Assembly (NCBI GenBank): GCA_041397625.1
Contig: JAWKWH010000004.1
Location: 1 to 64,000 of the forward strand
Length of the DNA stretch: 64,000 bases
Origin: JAWKWH01 sp041397625
GTDB lineage: Bacteria; Pseudomonadota; Alphaproteobacteria; Rhizobiales; Rhizobiaceae
Direction: 5' to 3'
Shown here: positions 1 to 9,492 of the stretch, in pieces
Layout of the letters: each line of letters opens with the position of its first letter
Position numbering within the stretch: the first letter of the stretch is position 1
Notes under the pieces: generated by a model
Seen by the model: only the letters and a program-made list of their open reading frames with translations
The model's database searches: none
What the model was told of the DNA's origin: nothing
Translations under genes and position numbers: made by a program

Positions 1-51
1 TCCGGCAGCAAGATCAACGCATTGGCAAAAGAAAGCGCCGGGGTTTATCCG

Positions 52-69
52 CGCGATTCACGAATCGCG
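52..69. repeat. Short perfect palindrome with two GANTC sites
   Basis: An 8-bp stem (cgcgattc / gaatcgcg) with a 2-base centre. Each arm carries a GANTC motif (55-59 and 62-66), the target of the alphaproteobacterial CcrM methylase. No gene is visible in 1-120, so the role is unknown. The palindrome is seen directly; any link to methylation is inference. Confidence 0.4.
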
Positions 70-120
70 GCGCGGTAGAGCTGTCATCAAACCGCTTCCA
101 GCCAAGGATGAACTGCACCG

Positions 121-272
121 GGGTTTGTACTCATTAAGGAATTGGAGCGCGGTATGAGGCAAAATCGTTCAGTTCCAGGAGCGGAACCGCAGGAAGGGTC
201 ATCGCCTTTCAAGGTTCTGCGACGCCGAAATCCGTCTTGCGCCGCGCCCGAAACCTTAATGAGTACAGACCC
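121..272. mobile_element. MITE-like element with 19-bp terminal inverted repeats
   Basis: The left end gggtttgtactcattaagg (121-139) is repeated inverted at 254-272 with one mismatch, bounding 152 bp. There is no plausible transposase inside; the 114-bp core is too short to code for one. No clear target-site duplication is visible at the borders (accg on the left, tagc on the right). It lies 20 bp downstream of the stop codon of the acyltransferase gene. Size and terminal repeats fit a non-autonomous miniature element, or a remnant of an insertion sequence with both ends kept. Family assignment would need comparison with other copies. Confidence 0.55.
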
Positions 273-291
273 TAGCGGGAAAGCGGGAGGA

Positions 292-1575
292 TCATCCCCG
301 GCCGAGAATGCCCTTGACCCGCTCGCGCACGATGCGCGCCATGTTGCGGGTCTCGCGATAGAGATGGAGCTGTTTTGCCGCCTGGCGGGCGGCCCGGTCG
401 GAGCCCGGCGTCAGGCCGATCACCATCGCGCCCATCTCGCGTCGTTCGGTCCAGATCCGGTTCATCACCGGGTGGTCGGCATGGGCGCAGGAATCCGTCG
501 CCACGATGTTCGGGTCTTCCAGATGATTGCGCGTCACCTCGACGGCCAGAAGCGTGCCCGGCGACCAGGCCTGCCAGGCCTCGTCATAGGCCGTCTTCCA
601 CGTATAGGCGACGCCGGCCTCGATGAACACGATCAGGCTGGCGATCGTGCGCCCGTCGAGTTGCAGCGAATGGATGCGGCAGAGGTCGTGCTGCGACAGC
701 CTGTGCACGGCCTCGCGCGCGAAGGCCGCCCGGAAGCGGTCGATCACCATCGCCGTGCCGGCCCGGCCCTTCCAGCCGCTGGCCTCCAGCGTCAGGAAGG
801 TCTCGAGACCGAGCCGAATCTCGTCGGCCTGCCGGGCGACGTGGTAGACGAGTTCGCCCTTGTCGGCGAGCCGGCGCTTCAACCGCCTGAACTCGCGGAA
901 GTGATGCGACGACAGCGCCCGGCGCAGATAGTCGTCCGGTTCCTCCGAACTCTCCAGGAAGGCGCGGCTGGTCCGTGTCGCGGTGTGGACCGGCAGGTTG
1001 CGCTCCAGCGCGACCATGCGCACCAGGCCCGCCACCGGCCCTTCAAGCCGCATGTCGGGCAGCACCAGCACTTTCGGCAGCTTCAGATGCGGCCTGGACA
1101 GCATGTTGAAGAAGTCCTGCAACACGCTGACGGGATCGTCGCGGTCGATCAGCGGCGTCCCGAGCGGCCCGAACGGGCTCGACCAGGTGCGCATCACCGT
1201 CACCCCGAGCGAGATCGCCGGCTTCTCGACCGAGAACGGCACCAAGAGCCGCAGCCGGCTGTGCAGATCGTCGCCGTCGCGGATCACCGCCAGGCGCACG
1301 TCACGATCCTCCAGCCTCGGCATTGCCGGCGCCAGGAAGCGCGGATTGAAGAAGATGTTGGGCTCGATCGTGCGCGCACTCAGGAAATCAAGCTCCTCGA
1401 TCAGTTCGAACCCGGCCGAGGACGGATAGATCGACAGCCGCCGGTCGGCGTTGAACTGGTCTGTCCAGCTGACTTCCGACAGATCGGCCGGCGTCCGCGA
1501 CAGTCCGGCCAGATTGGCGATCATCGCGCCGGACGGGCCGGCGGCGGTCTCCTCCATCAGCGGTATGGCGACCAT
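292..1575 (-). CDS. GNAT/CelD-like (FemAB-type) acyltransferase
   Basis: A 427-aa protein. The C-terminal half (about residues 190-390) has the look of the GNAT_like/CelD acetyltransferase fold: a basic stretch around 'FREFRRLKRRL', then 'LEASGWKGRAGTA', and the strand 'LDGRTIASLIVFIEAGVAYTWKTAYDE', which is typical of the family. Such enzymes usually transfer an acyl or aminoacyl group in cell-surface polysaccharide synthesis. Its ATG (1575-1573) shares one base with the TGA of the upstream flippase gene, so the two are translationally coupled. That pairing supports a role in modifying an exported polysaccharide. The substrate cannot be told from sequence. No signal peptide, so probably cytoplasmic. 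Confidence 0.8.
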   Translation of the reverse strand: MVAIPLMEETAAGPSGAMIANLAGLSRTPADLSEVSWTDQFNADRRLSIYPSSAGFELIEELDFLSARTIEPNIFFNPRFLAPAMPRLEDRDVRLAVIRDGDDLHSRLRLLVPFSVEKPAISLGVTVMRTWSSPFGPLGTPLIDRDDPVSVLQDFFNMLSRPHLKLPKVLVLPDMRLEGPVAGLVRMVALERNLPVHTATRTSRAFLESSEEPDDYLRRALSSHHFREFRRLKRRLADKGELVYHVARQADEIRLGLETFLTLEASGWKGRAGTAMVIDRFRAAFAREAVHRLSQHDLCRIHSLQLDGRTIASLIVFIEAGVAYTWKTAYDEAWQAWSPGTLLAVEVTRNHLEDPNIVATDSCAHADHPVMNRIWTERREMGAMVIGLTPGSDRAARQAAKQLHLYRETRNMARIVRERVKGILGRG

Positions 1576-2987
1576 CAGGACGCTCCCTCGCCGGCCGCGG
1601 CCGGCAGGAACACCGCCATGACGATGCCGAGGCGCCGCCACGCAGTCGTTGCCAGCGCCGCCGCCTCGAACACCATCGCAAGCCCCGTGGCGACCGCCGC
1701 GCCCCACAAACCGTATTGCGGGATGAGCACGACGTTGAGGCCGATATTGATCGCCAGCGCCACCGCATAGATCGCCGCGCAGATGTTCTGGTTGCCGGTC
1801 ATGGTGAGCAGGCTCTCGGCCGGCCCCACCGAGGCGCGGGCGACGACACCGGCCACCAGCACGAACAGCAGCGGATAGCCGGCATCGAAACCGGGCCCGA
1901 ACAGCCGCAGCAGGAACTCGCCCAGCATCAGCACGACGACGCCCATCGCCAGCGACGGCCAGAAGGTCCAGCTCGCCGTTTCGCGGGCGAAGGCGGCAAG
2001 ACCCGCCCGATCGCCGGAATGGGCAAAATGCGCATAGCGCTGGGCGACGCCGGCCTTGACGGCGAAATAGACGAAATGCACCACGGCAAGCGTCTTCACC
2101 GTGGCGAAATAGACGGCGACATCCTCCGGCGGCATGAACCGGCCGACCATCAGCACGTCGGCATTGGTCAGAAGGAAGAAGAAGCCCTCCACCAGGAAGA
2201 TCGGCATCGACACCGAAAGCCAGGCCACCGGCTCGTAGGCGCGCGGCCCGGCCGGCACCCGGTTGTCGGCGCGGCTGGTGATGCCGAGCACCTGGACGAG
2301 CGTCGTCAGATAGGTGGCGACGATGGCGGCGATCACGGCGGTTTCGGCGCTGGCCGGAAACCCCGCCGACAGCGCCGCCATCATGGCGGCGAGGATCAGG
2401 ATCGGCCGGATGAGATAGGTCGGCGAAAGCGCCGCCGCCACCCAGGCGTTGGCCCGCGCGATCCCCTGTAGGACGTCCGACAGCGCGATCATCGGCAGGC
2501 AGATGACGCCGAGATAGAACGGCAGCACGTAATAGGATTCGATCGACGGCGAGAACAGCCAGATGCCGGTCGCGCCGAGTGCGGCGAAAAGCGTCGACAC
2601 GACGATGGCGAACAGCCGTGAGGCGAGCAGGATGCCGCGCAGTTCGGCGAATTTCCTTCGCTCCAGATATTCCGGAACGTAGCGGATCACCGAGGTGTGG
2701 ACGCCGAGGCAGGACAGGTTGCCGACGATCACCATCGTCACCCATACGAGCACGAAGATGCCGTATTCGAACCCGCCCATCCAGCGGGCCAGCAGCACCT
2801 GCGACACGAAGGCGATGGCCGCGCTGACGATGCGGATGGCGAAGGCGGCAAGCGACATGCGCCCCGCCTTGCCGCTGTCGCCTGGCTGAAACAGCGCCGA
2901 ATCGATGCGGTCGAGAAACGGCCGGAACTTCGCCGCCCAGGGTCCGGGCAGCAAGCGTTCGGCCGTCAATGCCGCGGAAAAGCGCAC
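1575..2987 (-). CDS. Polysaccharide flippase (Wzx/MVF-like, MOP superfamily)
   Basis: A 470-aa integral membrane protein with about 12 or more hydrophobic segments, beginning near residue 43 after a soluble N-terminus. The layout and the motif region 'LLARWMGGFEYGIFVLVW' resemble polysaccharide biosynthesis/flippase proteins of the MOP superfamily, which move lipid-linked oligosaccharides across the inner membrane. The start chosen is a GTG (2987-2985) with GGAG about 10 bases upstream. A longer reading exists only in another frame. It overlaps the acyltransferase start by one base. No glycosyltransferase genes are nearby, so the substrate is unknown. Confidence 0.8.
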   Translation of the reverse strand: MRFSAALTAERLLPGPWAAKFRPFLDRIDSALFQPGDSGKAGRMSLAAFAIRIVSAAIAFVSQVLLARWMGGFEYGIFVLVWVTMVIVGNLSCLGVHTSVIRYVPEYLERRKFAELRGILLASRLFAIVVSTLFAALGATGIWLFSPSIESYYVLPFYLGVICLPMIALSDVLQGIARANAWVAAALSPTYLIRPILILAAMMAALSAGFPASAETAVIAAIVATYLTTLVQVLGITSRADNRVPAGPRAYEPVAWLSVSMPIFLVEGFFFLLTNADVLMVGRFMPPEDVAVYFATVKTLAVVHFVYFAVKAGVAQRYAHFAHSGDRAGLAAFARETASWTFWPSLAMGVVVLMLGEFLLRLFGPGFDAGYPLLFVLVAGVVARASVGPAESLLTMTGNQNICAAIYAVALAINIGLNVVLIPQYGLWGAAVATGLAMVFEAAALATTAWRRLGIVMAVFLPAAAGEGAS

Positions 2988-3138
2988 GCCTGTCAGTCTC
3001 CATCCAGCAAAAGTCCCGCAAATTCATAGCGCCGAGTGCTTAAAAAACGGTTCGGCCGGCCCGCTGGGCGACAAGCGCCGTTTACCCCGGCCGGCGCTGC
3101 GGATATGGCTTGTGGTTCGGGCATTTGCAGGGAACGCG

Positions 3139-4377
3139 ATGACAGACGCCACCGGGCATCGAGCAGCGACGGAAACGCGAATGCGGGCCGTCGAGGTCGC
3201 CGTCGTGCTCGGCCTGACGACGACGGTCAGCTATGGCACGCTCTACTACGCTTTCGGGGTGGTTTCGCACGACATGGCCGCCGATACCGGCCTGTCGCTG
3301 ACCTCGGTCTACGCCATCTTTTCCTTCGGCCTGTTTGCGAGCGGCTTCCTGGCCACCCGTGCCGGCCGCCTGCTCGACCGCCGCGATCCCGCCGCCGTGA
3401 TGGCCACCGGTTCTGCGCTCGCCGCCGCACTGCTGGTGCTGTGGTCCCTCGTCGAGGGCCGGTGGGCCTATGCGATGCTGCTGGTGGCGCTGCAGGCGGT
3501 TTCGATGCTGGTGCTCTACGAGGCCGCCTTCGTCACCGCGGCCCGCTACGCGCCCGCCACGGCACGGCGGACGATCACCGGCATCACCCTGATCGCGGGT
3601 TTCGCCTCGACGATCTTCTGGCCGCTGACCGACTGGTTGCGAAGTTTCTGGACATGGCGCGACATCTACCTGCTCTATGCCGCGCTGCACGGCGCCTTCT
3701 GCCTGCCGCTGCACCTGTGGCTTTCGCGCCGGCACACCAATGGCAGGCGCGGCGCGCCACGTGTGGAACGGACGGAGGCGCCGGCCGTCGCGCCCCGCCT
3801 GACCGATACCCGGACCAGGCGACTGGCGTTGATCCTGCTCGCGATCGGCTTTGCCAGCAAGGCGTTCGCGATCTCGGCGCTGCACCTGCACCTGATCGGC
3901 CTTCTCGACGCCATCGGCCTTGCCGCCTCGGCCGCCGCGATCGGTGCGCTGATCGGACCGTCGCAGGTCGCCGGCCGCATCGTCGAATTCGTCATGTCGG
4001 ACCGCCTGTCGATCTTCGCGGTCACGCTGTTCTCCACCGCCGCCATGCCAGCGGCGCTGCTGCTGCTCGTCTGGGCGGCGCCTTGGACCGTCGCGGCGAT
4101 CGTCTTCGCCATCATGTTCGGGCTGGGCCAGGGCCTTTCCTACATTGCCCGCGGCGTTTTCCCGCTCGAGCTTTTCGGAAGTCACGGCTTTGGCGCGCTG
4201 ACCGGCCGCATCAACGCGATCAGGCTCTACGTTTCCGCTGCAGCACCATTCGTCACCGCGGCGGTCCTCGAACGCGCCGGCGCGGTCGCGACAATTTACG
4301 TCATTGTTTTTGCAGGTCTTGTGGCGCTGGTCGCACTGGGTGCGATCGGTCCGCTTCTCACCAAGTCAAGTAACTGA
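3139..4377 (+). CDS. MFS transporter
   Basis: A 412-aa protein with about 12 membrane segments in two halves split by a charged loop (about residues 195-225), the major facilitator layout. The cue 'GRLLDRRDPAAVMATGSAL' after the second helix matches the MFS A-loop pattern. The start at 3139 is chosen because upstream codons in this frame run back into the flippase gene on the other strand and read as shadow. An alternative ATG lies at 3181. Substrate unknown. It ends 12 bp from the secA stop on the opposite strand, so the two genes converge with almost no spacer. Confidence 0.8.
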   Translation: MTDATGHRAATETRMRAVEVAVVLGLTTTVSYGTLYYAFGVVSHDMAADTGLSLTSVYAIFSFGLFASGFLATRAGRLLDRRDPAAVMATGSALAAALLVLWSLVEGRWAYAMLLVALQAVSMLVLYEAAFVTAARYAPATARRTITGITLIAGFASTIFWPLTDWLRSFWTWRDIYLLYAALHGAFCLPLHLWLSRRHTNGRRGAPRVERTEAPAVAPRLTDTRTRRLALILLAIGFASKAFAISALHLHLIGLLDAIGLAASAAAIGALIGPSQVAGRIVEFVMSDRLSIFAVTLFSTAAMPAALLLLVWAAPWTVAAIVFAIMFGLGQGLSYIARGVFPLELFGSHGFGALTGRINAIRLYVSAAAPFVTAAVLERAGAVATIYVIVFAGLVALVALGAIGPLLTKSSN

Positions 4378-4389
4378 CTCTGCAAGGGT

Positions 4390-7116
4390 TCAGTTGAACG
4401 CGCCGTGGCAGTGCTTGAACTTCTTGCCGGAACCACAGGGACACGGTTCGTTGCGGCCGACCTTGCCCCAGGTCGCGGGGTCGCCGGGATCGCGCTCCGC
4501 CGCCGGCACGACGCGGCCCTGCGCGGTCCTGAGCATGACGTCGGTGTCGCCGAAATCGTCCTCGCCGGTCGTCGCGTCGATATGGTGACCCTCGCCGTCC
4601 GGCGCCTCGGGCGGCGGCGCGTCGGCGGCCTCGCGCACGATCTCGACGCGCATCAGCTGCGCGGTCACCGCCTGGCGCAGATTGGCGAGCATGGCCTGGA
4701 ACATCTCGAACGCTTCGCTCTTGTATTCGTTGAGCGGATCGCGCTGCGCCATGCCGCGGAAACCGATCACGGAGCGCAGGTGCTCGAGATTGACCAGATG
4801 CTCGCGCCACAGATGGTCAAGCGTCTGCAGCAGTACGGACTTCTCGACATAGACCATCACTTCCGGGCCGAAACGCTCCAGCCTGTCGGCCGCCGCCTTG
4901 TTGGTCGCCTCCGTCATGCGCTCGCGGATATCGTCCTCGGCGATGCCCTCCTCCTGCACCCAGTCCTCGATCGGCAGGTTCAGGTTGAGATAGGCCGCCG
5001 CGCCCTGCTTGAGCCCCTCGGCGTCCCACTGCTCGGCATAGGCCTTTTCGGGAATGTGGCGCTCGACCAGATCGCTGATCACGTCCTCGCGCATTTCGAG
5101 CACGGTTTCCGACAGGTTTTCGCCGTCCATCAGCTCAAGCCGCTGCTCGAACACCACCTTGCGCTGGTCGTTCATCACGTCGTCATATTTCAGCACGTTC
5201 TTGCGGATGTCGAAATTGCGCGCCTCGACCTTCATCTGCGCCTTTTCCAGCGCCTTGTTGATCCACGGATGGATGATCGCCTCGTCTTCCTTCAGGCCGA
5301 GCTTCTTCAGCATGCTGTCCATGCGCTCCGAACCGAAGATGCGCATCAGGTCGTCCTGCAGCGACAGAAAGAACTTCGACCGTCCGGGGTCGCCCTGGCG
5401 GCCGGAGCGGCCGCGCAACTGATTGTCGATGCGCCGGCTTTCGTGGCGCTCGGTGGCAAGCACGTAGAGACCGCCGGCCTTCAGCGCCTGTTCCTTGAGC
5501 TTCTGCACGTCGGCGCGGATCTCCGCTTCCCTGGCCTTGCGCTCCTCGCCCTCCGGCATGTCGCCCAGTTCGGCTTCGATGCGCATGTCGGCATTGCCGC
5601 CGAGCTGGATGTCGGTGCCGCGGCCGGCCATATTGGTGGCGATGGTGACCATGCCCGGCTTGCCCGCCTGGGCGACGATCTGCGCCTCGCGCTCGTGATG
5701 GCGGGCGTTCAGCACCTCGAACTCGCTCAGCCCGTCGGCGCGCAGCCTCTCGGCAAGCTGTTCCGACTTCTCGATCGACGTGGTGCCGACGAGGATCGGC
5801 TGCCCCTTGCCGGCGGCTTCCTTGATCTCGCGCACGATGGCGCGAAACTTCTCTTCCGATGTGCGGTAGACCTCGTCGTCCTCGTCGATACGGACGACCG
5901 GCAGGTTGGTCGGCACCTCGGTTACCTCGAGATTGTAGATGTTGCCGAACTCCTCGGCCTCGGTCAGCGCCGTGCCGGTCATGCCGGCAAGCTTGCCGTA
6001 CATACGGAAATAGTTCTGGAAGGTGACGGAGGCCAACGTCTGGTTCTCCGGCTGGATCGCCGCGCCTTCCTTGGCCTCGAGCGCCTGGTGCAGACCTTCC
6101 GAATAGCGCCGTCCCGGCATCATGCGGCCGGTGAATTCGTCGATGATCACAACTTCGTTGTTGCGCACGATATAGTCGCGGTCGCGCTGGAACAGCGCAT
6201 GCGCCCTGAGCGCCGAATTGACGTGATGCACGATGGCGACGTTCTCCACGTCGTAGAGCGAATCGCCCTTCAGCATGCCCGCTTCGCGCAGCATGGTCTC
6301 GATCGTCTCCGTGCCCTCTTCGGTGAATGTGGCGGAGCGCTGCTTTTCGTCGACCTCGTAATGTTCCTTGGAAAGCTGCCGCACCAGCTTGTCGATCGCC
6401 ACGTAGAGATCGGATTTGTCTTCCAGCGGGCCGGAGATGATCAGCGGCGTGCGCGCCTCGTCGATCAGGATCGAATCCACCTCGTCGACGATCGCGAAAT
6501 TGTGACCGCGCTGCACCATCTGCTCGCGTTCGTATTTCATGTTGTCGCGCAGATAGTCGAAACCCAGTTCGTTGTTGGTGCCGTAGGTGACGTCGCAGGC
6601 ATAGGCCGCCCGGCGCTGTTCGTCGTCCAGCCCGTGGGTGATCACACCGACGGTCAGGCCGAGGAACCTGTAGATCTTGCCCATCCAGTCGGCGTCGCGG
6701 CCGGCCAGGTAATCGTTGACCGTGACCACGTGGACGCCCTTGCCGGCAAGCGCGTTCAAATAGACCGGCAGCGTCGCCACCAGGGTCTTGCCTTCGCCAG
6801 TCCGCATCTCGGCGATGCCGCCGCCATGCAGCACCATGCCGCCAATGAGCTGGACATCGAACGGCCTCAGCCCCAGCGCCCGCTTCGAGGCCTCGCGCAC
6901 GGTGGCGAAGGCCGGCACCAGAAGGTCGTCGAGCCTGGCGCCGTCGGCAAGCTGCTGGCGGAACTCGACGGTACGGTTGCGCAGGGCCTCGTCCGAGAGG
7001 GCGGCGACCTCGTCTTCGAGCGCGTTGATCGCCTGCACGTTCGGCTGCATTGCCTTGATTCGACGATCATTCGCCGAGCCGAACACCTTGCGGGCCAAAG
7101 AGCCGAGACTGACCAT
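4390..7116 (-). CDS. secA: Preprotein translocase ATPase SecA
   Basis: SecA drives post-translational export of unfolded proteins through SecYEG. The 908-aa length is normal for the family. The Walker A region 'MRTGEGKT' lies near residue 105, the Walker B/DEAD-like 'DEVDSILIDEAR' near 212, and 'TNMAGRGTDIQLGG' marks the second motor domain. The C-terminus ends in the zinc-binding CxC...CH motif (CPCGSGKKFKHCH, about 890-905), which binds SecB in organisms that have it. The start at 7116 is preferred over the upstream ATG at 7152 because AAAGGA lies six bases before it and the family begins 'MVSLGSLARKVFG'. It is divergent from the parvulin gene. Confidence 0.98.
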   Translation of the reverse strand: MVSLGSLARKVFGSANDRRIKAMQPNVQAINALEDEVAALSDEALRNRTVEFRQQLADGARLDDLLVPAFATVREASKRALGLRPFDVQLIGGMVLHGGGIAEMRTGEGKTLVATLPVYLNALAGKGVHVVTVNDYLAGRDADWMGKIYRFLGLTVGVITHGLDDEQRRAAYACDVTYGTNNELGFDYLRDNMKYEREQMVQRGHNFAIVDEVDSILIDEARTPLIISGPLEDKSDLYVAIDKLVRQLSKEHYEVDEKQRSATFTEEGTETIETMLREAGMLKGDSLYDVENVAIVHHVNSALRAHALFQRDRDYIVRNNEVVIIDEFTGRMMPGRRYSEGLHQALEAKEGAAIQPENQTLASVTFQNYFRMYGKLAGMTGTALTEAEEFGNIYNLEVTEVPTNLPVVRIDEDDEVYRTSEEKFRAIVREIKEAAGKGQPILVGTTSIEKSEQLAERLRADGLSEFEVLNARHHEREAQIVAQAGKPGMVTIATNMAGRGTDIQLGGNADMRIEAELGDMPEGEERKAREAEIRADVQKLKEQALKAGGLYVLATERHESRRIDNQLRGRSGRQGDPGRSKFFLSLQDDLMRIFGSERMDSMLKKLGLKEDEAIIHPWINKALEKAQMKVEARNFDIRKNVLKYDDVMNDQRKVVFEQRLELMDGENLSETVLEMREDVISDLVERHIPEKAYAEQWDAEGLKQGAAAYLNLNLPIEDWVQEEGIAEDDIRERMTEATNKAAADRLERFGPEVMVYVEKSVLLQTLDHLWREHLVNLEHLRSVIGFRGMAQRDPLNEYKSEAFEMFQAMLANLRQAVTAQLMRVEIVREAADAPPPEAPDGEGHHIDATTGEDDFGDTDVMLRTAQGRVVPAAERDPGDPATWGKVGRNEPCPCGSGKKFKHCHGAFN

Positions 7117-7258
7117 GGATGGTCCTTTCGATTGCGGTCCCGTGAACGCCATGCCAGCGGCCAGCGCGGCCGTGGCGGCCGATGAAAAAACGGAACATCA
7201 AAAATGCGTCCGGAAAACGGTTCTGGACGCAAAGTTGGAGGACAGATAAGAGGGGGCC

Positions 7259-7271
7259 TTGACGTTGTCAA
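7259..7271. promoter_or_regulatory. TTGAC/GTCAA dyad in the secA-parvulin divergent gap
   Basis: The gap 7117-7361 separates two divergent genes and must hold their promoters. The only dyad I can see is TTGAC-GTT-GTCAA at 7259-7271. It could be a -35 element on either strand (TTGAC is close to TTGACA) or an operator. No convincing -10 box is visible. Confidence 0.25.
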
Positions 7272-7361
7272 CGCCGCAGCCCGGCCCGCCGTCGCGCGGG
7301 AAAGCGATATGGCAGGAGCGGAAAATTGGCAGCGGGTACGAAACCTTTGGAGAACGCGCCC

Positions 7362-8210
7362 ATGCCCCGTAAATCCGCCCGAAGCCTGACCTGCGCGCTG
7401 TTCTTCGCCGCGGCGGTGGCCCTTGCCGGTCCGGCGGCCGCCGCGCCGGATGACGTGCTTGCCAATGTCAACGGCGATCCGATTACCGAGGCGGAACTCG
7501 ACCTGGCTGTCAACGATCTCGAACAGCAGCTTGTCAACGTGCCGGAGGAGCGCCGGCGCGCGGCGGCCCTGTCTTTCCTGATCGAGGTGCGCCTGCTGGC
7601 TGCCGCCGCGGTCGAATCCGGCCTCGACCAGACGCCGGCGTTCCAGCGCCGCATGGCGCTGCTGCGCCAACGCGCGCTTCATACCGGCTATGTCGAATCC
7701 GAGGTCGCCACCAAGCTGACCGAGGATGAGGTGCGCAAGCGCTACGACCTTGAGGTCGCCAACACGCCGCCGGTCAACGAGATCAAGGCCCGTCACATCC
7801 TGGTCAAGACAAAGGAGGAGGCGCTCGCCATCATCGCCGAACTCGACGCCGGCGCCGATTTCATCGAGCTCGCCAAGCAGAAGTCCACCGGACCGAGCGG
7901 TCCGGAAGGCGGCGATCTCGGCTATTTCGGCCCCGGGCAGATGGTTCCACCCTTCGAGGAGGCGGCGTTCAAGCTCGAGGTCGGCACCTACACCAAGGAA
8001 CCGGTGGAAACGCAGTTCGGCTGGCACGTCATCCTGGTGGAGGACAAGCGGGCCCAGCAGCCGCCGCCCTATGAGCAGGTCAAGGACCAGATCCGCGGCG
8101 TGCTGTTCCGCGAAATCTACGCCAAGGTCGTCGATCAACTGAAAAGCGCCGCCAAGGTCGACATCGTCGATCCCGAACTGAAAAGCCAGGTCGAGGAAAT
8201 CGCCCAGTAA
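7362..8210 (+). CDS. Periplasmic parvulin-type peptidyl-prolyl isomerase
   Basis: A 282-aa protein with a Sec signal peptide (residues 1 to about 28, cleavage after an Ala-rich end). An N-terminal chaperone-like helical region is followed by a parvulin domain (about 140-230). Family marks are 'ARHILVKT' at about 144, 'GPEGGDLGYFG', 'VPPFEEAAF' and 'FGWHVILVED'. It should assist folding of exported proteins in the periplasm, like PpiC/SurA relatives. The start at 7362 gives a clean signal peptide and has GGAG nine bases upstream; an in-frame ATG at 7326 adds 12 poor residues. Lying next to secA suits a post-export folding role. Confidence 0.93.
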   Translation: MPRKSARSLTCALFFAAAVALAGPAAAAPDDVLANVNGDPITEAELDLAVNDLEQQLVNVPEERRRAAALSFLIEVRLLAAAAVESGLDQTPAFQRRMALLRQRALHTGYVESEVATKLTEDEVRKRYDLEVANTPPVNEIKARHILVKTKEEALAIIAELDAGADFIELAKQKSTGPSGPEGGDLGYFGPGQMVPPFEEAAFKLEVGTYTKEPVETQFGWHVILVEDKRAQQPPPYEQVKDQIRGVLFREIYAKVVDQLKSAAKVDIVDPELKSQVEEIAQ

Positions 8211-8238
8211 AAACCGGCCGGTGTGCGTATCCTGGAAC

Positions 8239-9489
8239 ATGTCCATGAGTGCCGTTACTCCTTCCCCGCTCGCTCCCGCAACAATCGTCGACGTGCCGGA
8301 AATCGCCGGCGTGCGGCTCGCAACAACGGCGGCCGGCATCAAATATGCCGGACGTCGCGACCTGATGGTGATGCTGTTCGATTCGGGCACCACGGTCGCG
8401 GGCGTGTTCACCAGGTCGAAATGCCCTTCGGCGCCTGTCGACCTGTGCCGCAGGCACCTAGCGGGCGGGTCTGCCCGCCTCCTGGTGGTCAATGCGGGCA
8501 ATGCCAACGCATTCACCGGCGCAAAGGGCGCCGAGACGACGAGACTTACCGCCCACGCCGGAGCGGCGGCAGCGGATTGCCGCCCCGAGGAGGTGTTCGC
8601 CGCCTCGACGGGGGTGATCGGCGAACCGCTCGATGCCGGCAGGATCACCGCCCGCCTGCCCGACATGGTAGCCGAAGCCGGTGCCGACGGATGGAACGAG
8701 GCGGCGCTGGCGATCATGACCACCGACACCTTTCCCAAGCTCGCCACGGCAACGGCGGAAATCGGCGGCGTCAGGGTTACCGTCAACGGCATCGCCAAGG
8801 GCGCCGGCATGATCGCGCCGGACATGGCGACCATGCTTTCGTTCATCGCCACCGACGCGCCGATTGCCGCGCCCGTGTTGCAACGGATGCTGGGCAAAGA
8901 GGTGGAAACCACCTTCAACGCGATCACCGTCGACAGCGACACGTCGACCTCCGACACGCTGCTTGCCTTTGCCACCGGCGCCGCCGAGGCGCGAGGCGCG
9001 CCGCGCATCACCGATCCCGCCGATGCGCGCCTGGCGTCGTTTCGCGAGGCCCTTGCCGGCCTGCTGAAGGACCTGGCGCTGCAGGTGGTCTGCGATGGCG
9101 AGGGCGCGCGCAAGCTTGTCGAGGTCACCGTCAGCGGCGCCGAGACGGATGCCGCCGCAAGGCGCATCGCGCTCTCGATCGCCAATTCGCCGCTGGTCAA
9201 GACCGCGGTCGCCGGCGAGGACGCCAACTGGGGCCGTGTGGTCATGGCCGTCGGCAAGGCCGGCGAGAAGGCCGACCGCGACCGGCTGTCGATCTGGTTC
9301 GGCGAGCACCGGCTTGCCCATGCCGGCGAGCGCGACCCGGCCTATGACGAGGAAACGACCTCGCGCTACATGAAGAACGACCGCATCGCCATCCGCGCCG
9401 ACGTCGGCATCGGCAATGGCGCCGCCACCGTCTGGACCTGCGATCTGACCAAGGAATATGTCGCCATCAACGGCGACTATCGAAGCTGA
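8239..9489 (+). CDS. argJ: Bifunctional ornithine/glutamate N-acetyltransferase ArgJ
   Basis: ArgJ moves the acetyl group from N-acetylornithine to glutamate in the cyclic arginine pathway, and many forms also make N-acetylglutamate from acetyl-CoA. The 416-aa precursor contains the self-cleavage site 'KGAGMIAPDMATML'. Thr198 of 'MATML' should become the N-terminal nucleophile of the beta chain. The C-terminus 'TVWTCDLTKEYVAINGDYRS' matches the family end. Two ATGs in frame (8239 and 8245) are possible starts. It sits 28 bp after the parvulin stop and four bases before a GNAT gene, in a likely secA-divergent operon. Confidence 0.96.
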   Translation: MSMSAVTPSPLAPATIVDVPEIAGVRLATTAAGIKYAGRRDLMVMLFDSGTTVAGVFTRSKCPSAPVDLCRRHLAGGSARLLVVNAGNANAFTGAKGAETTRLTAHAGAAAADCRPEEVFAASTGVIGEPLDAGRITARLPDMVAEAGADGWNEAALAIMTTDTFPKLATATAEIGGVRVTVNGIAKGAGMIAPDMATMLSFIATDAPIAAPVLQRMLGKEVETTFNAITVDSDTSTSDTLLAFATGAAEARGAPRITDPADARLASFREALAGLLKDLALQVVCDGEGARKLVEVTVSGAETDAAARRIALSIANSPLVKTAVAGEDANWGRVVMAVGKAGEKADRDRLSIWFGEHRLAHAGERDPAYDEETTSRYMKNDRIAIRADVGIGNGAATVWTCDLTKEYVAINGDYRS

Positions 9490-9492
9490 TCC

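Noticed and set aside
142..1770. Plus-strand frame of 542 codons at the left edge, starting inside the inverted-repeat element
   Set aside because: It lies opposite the acyltransferase gene, has low-complexity Arg/His/Pro content and no family resemblance.
292..3027. A single 911-codon minus-strand frame suggesting a fusion of flippase and acyltransferase
   Set aside because: Over 1575-2987 this frame is nonsense-like while the true flippase is in another frame with a GTG start. The two genes overlap by one base, so there is no fusion or frameshift.
3048..3062. Possible CtrA box at TTAA...TTCG near the MFS gene
   Set aside because: Only the first half matches; the second half lacks TTAA.
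4405..7185. Open frame of 926 codons on the plus strand opposite secA
   Set aside because: It mirrors secA exactly, is rich in His, Arg and Ala as expected for a GC-rich antisense frame, and has no ribosome site or family motif.
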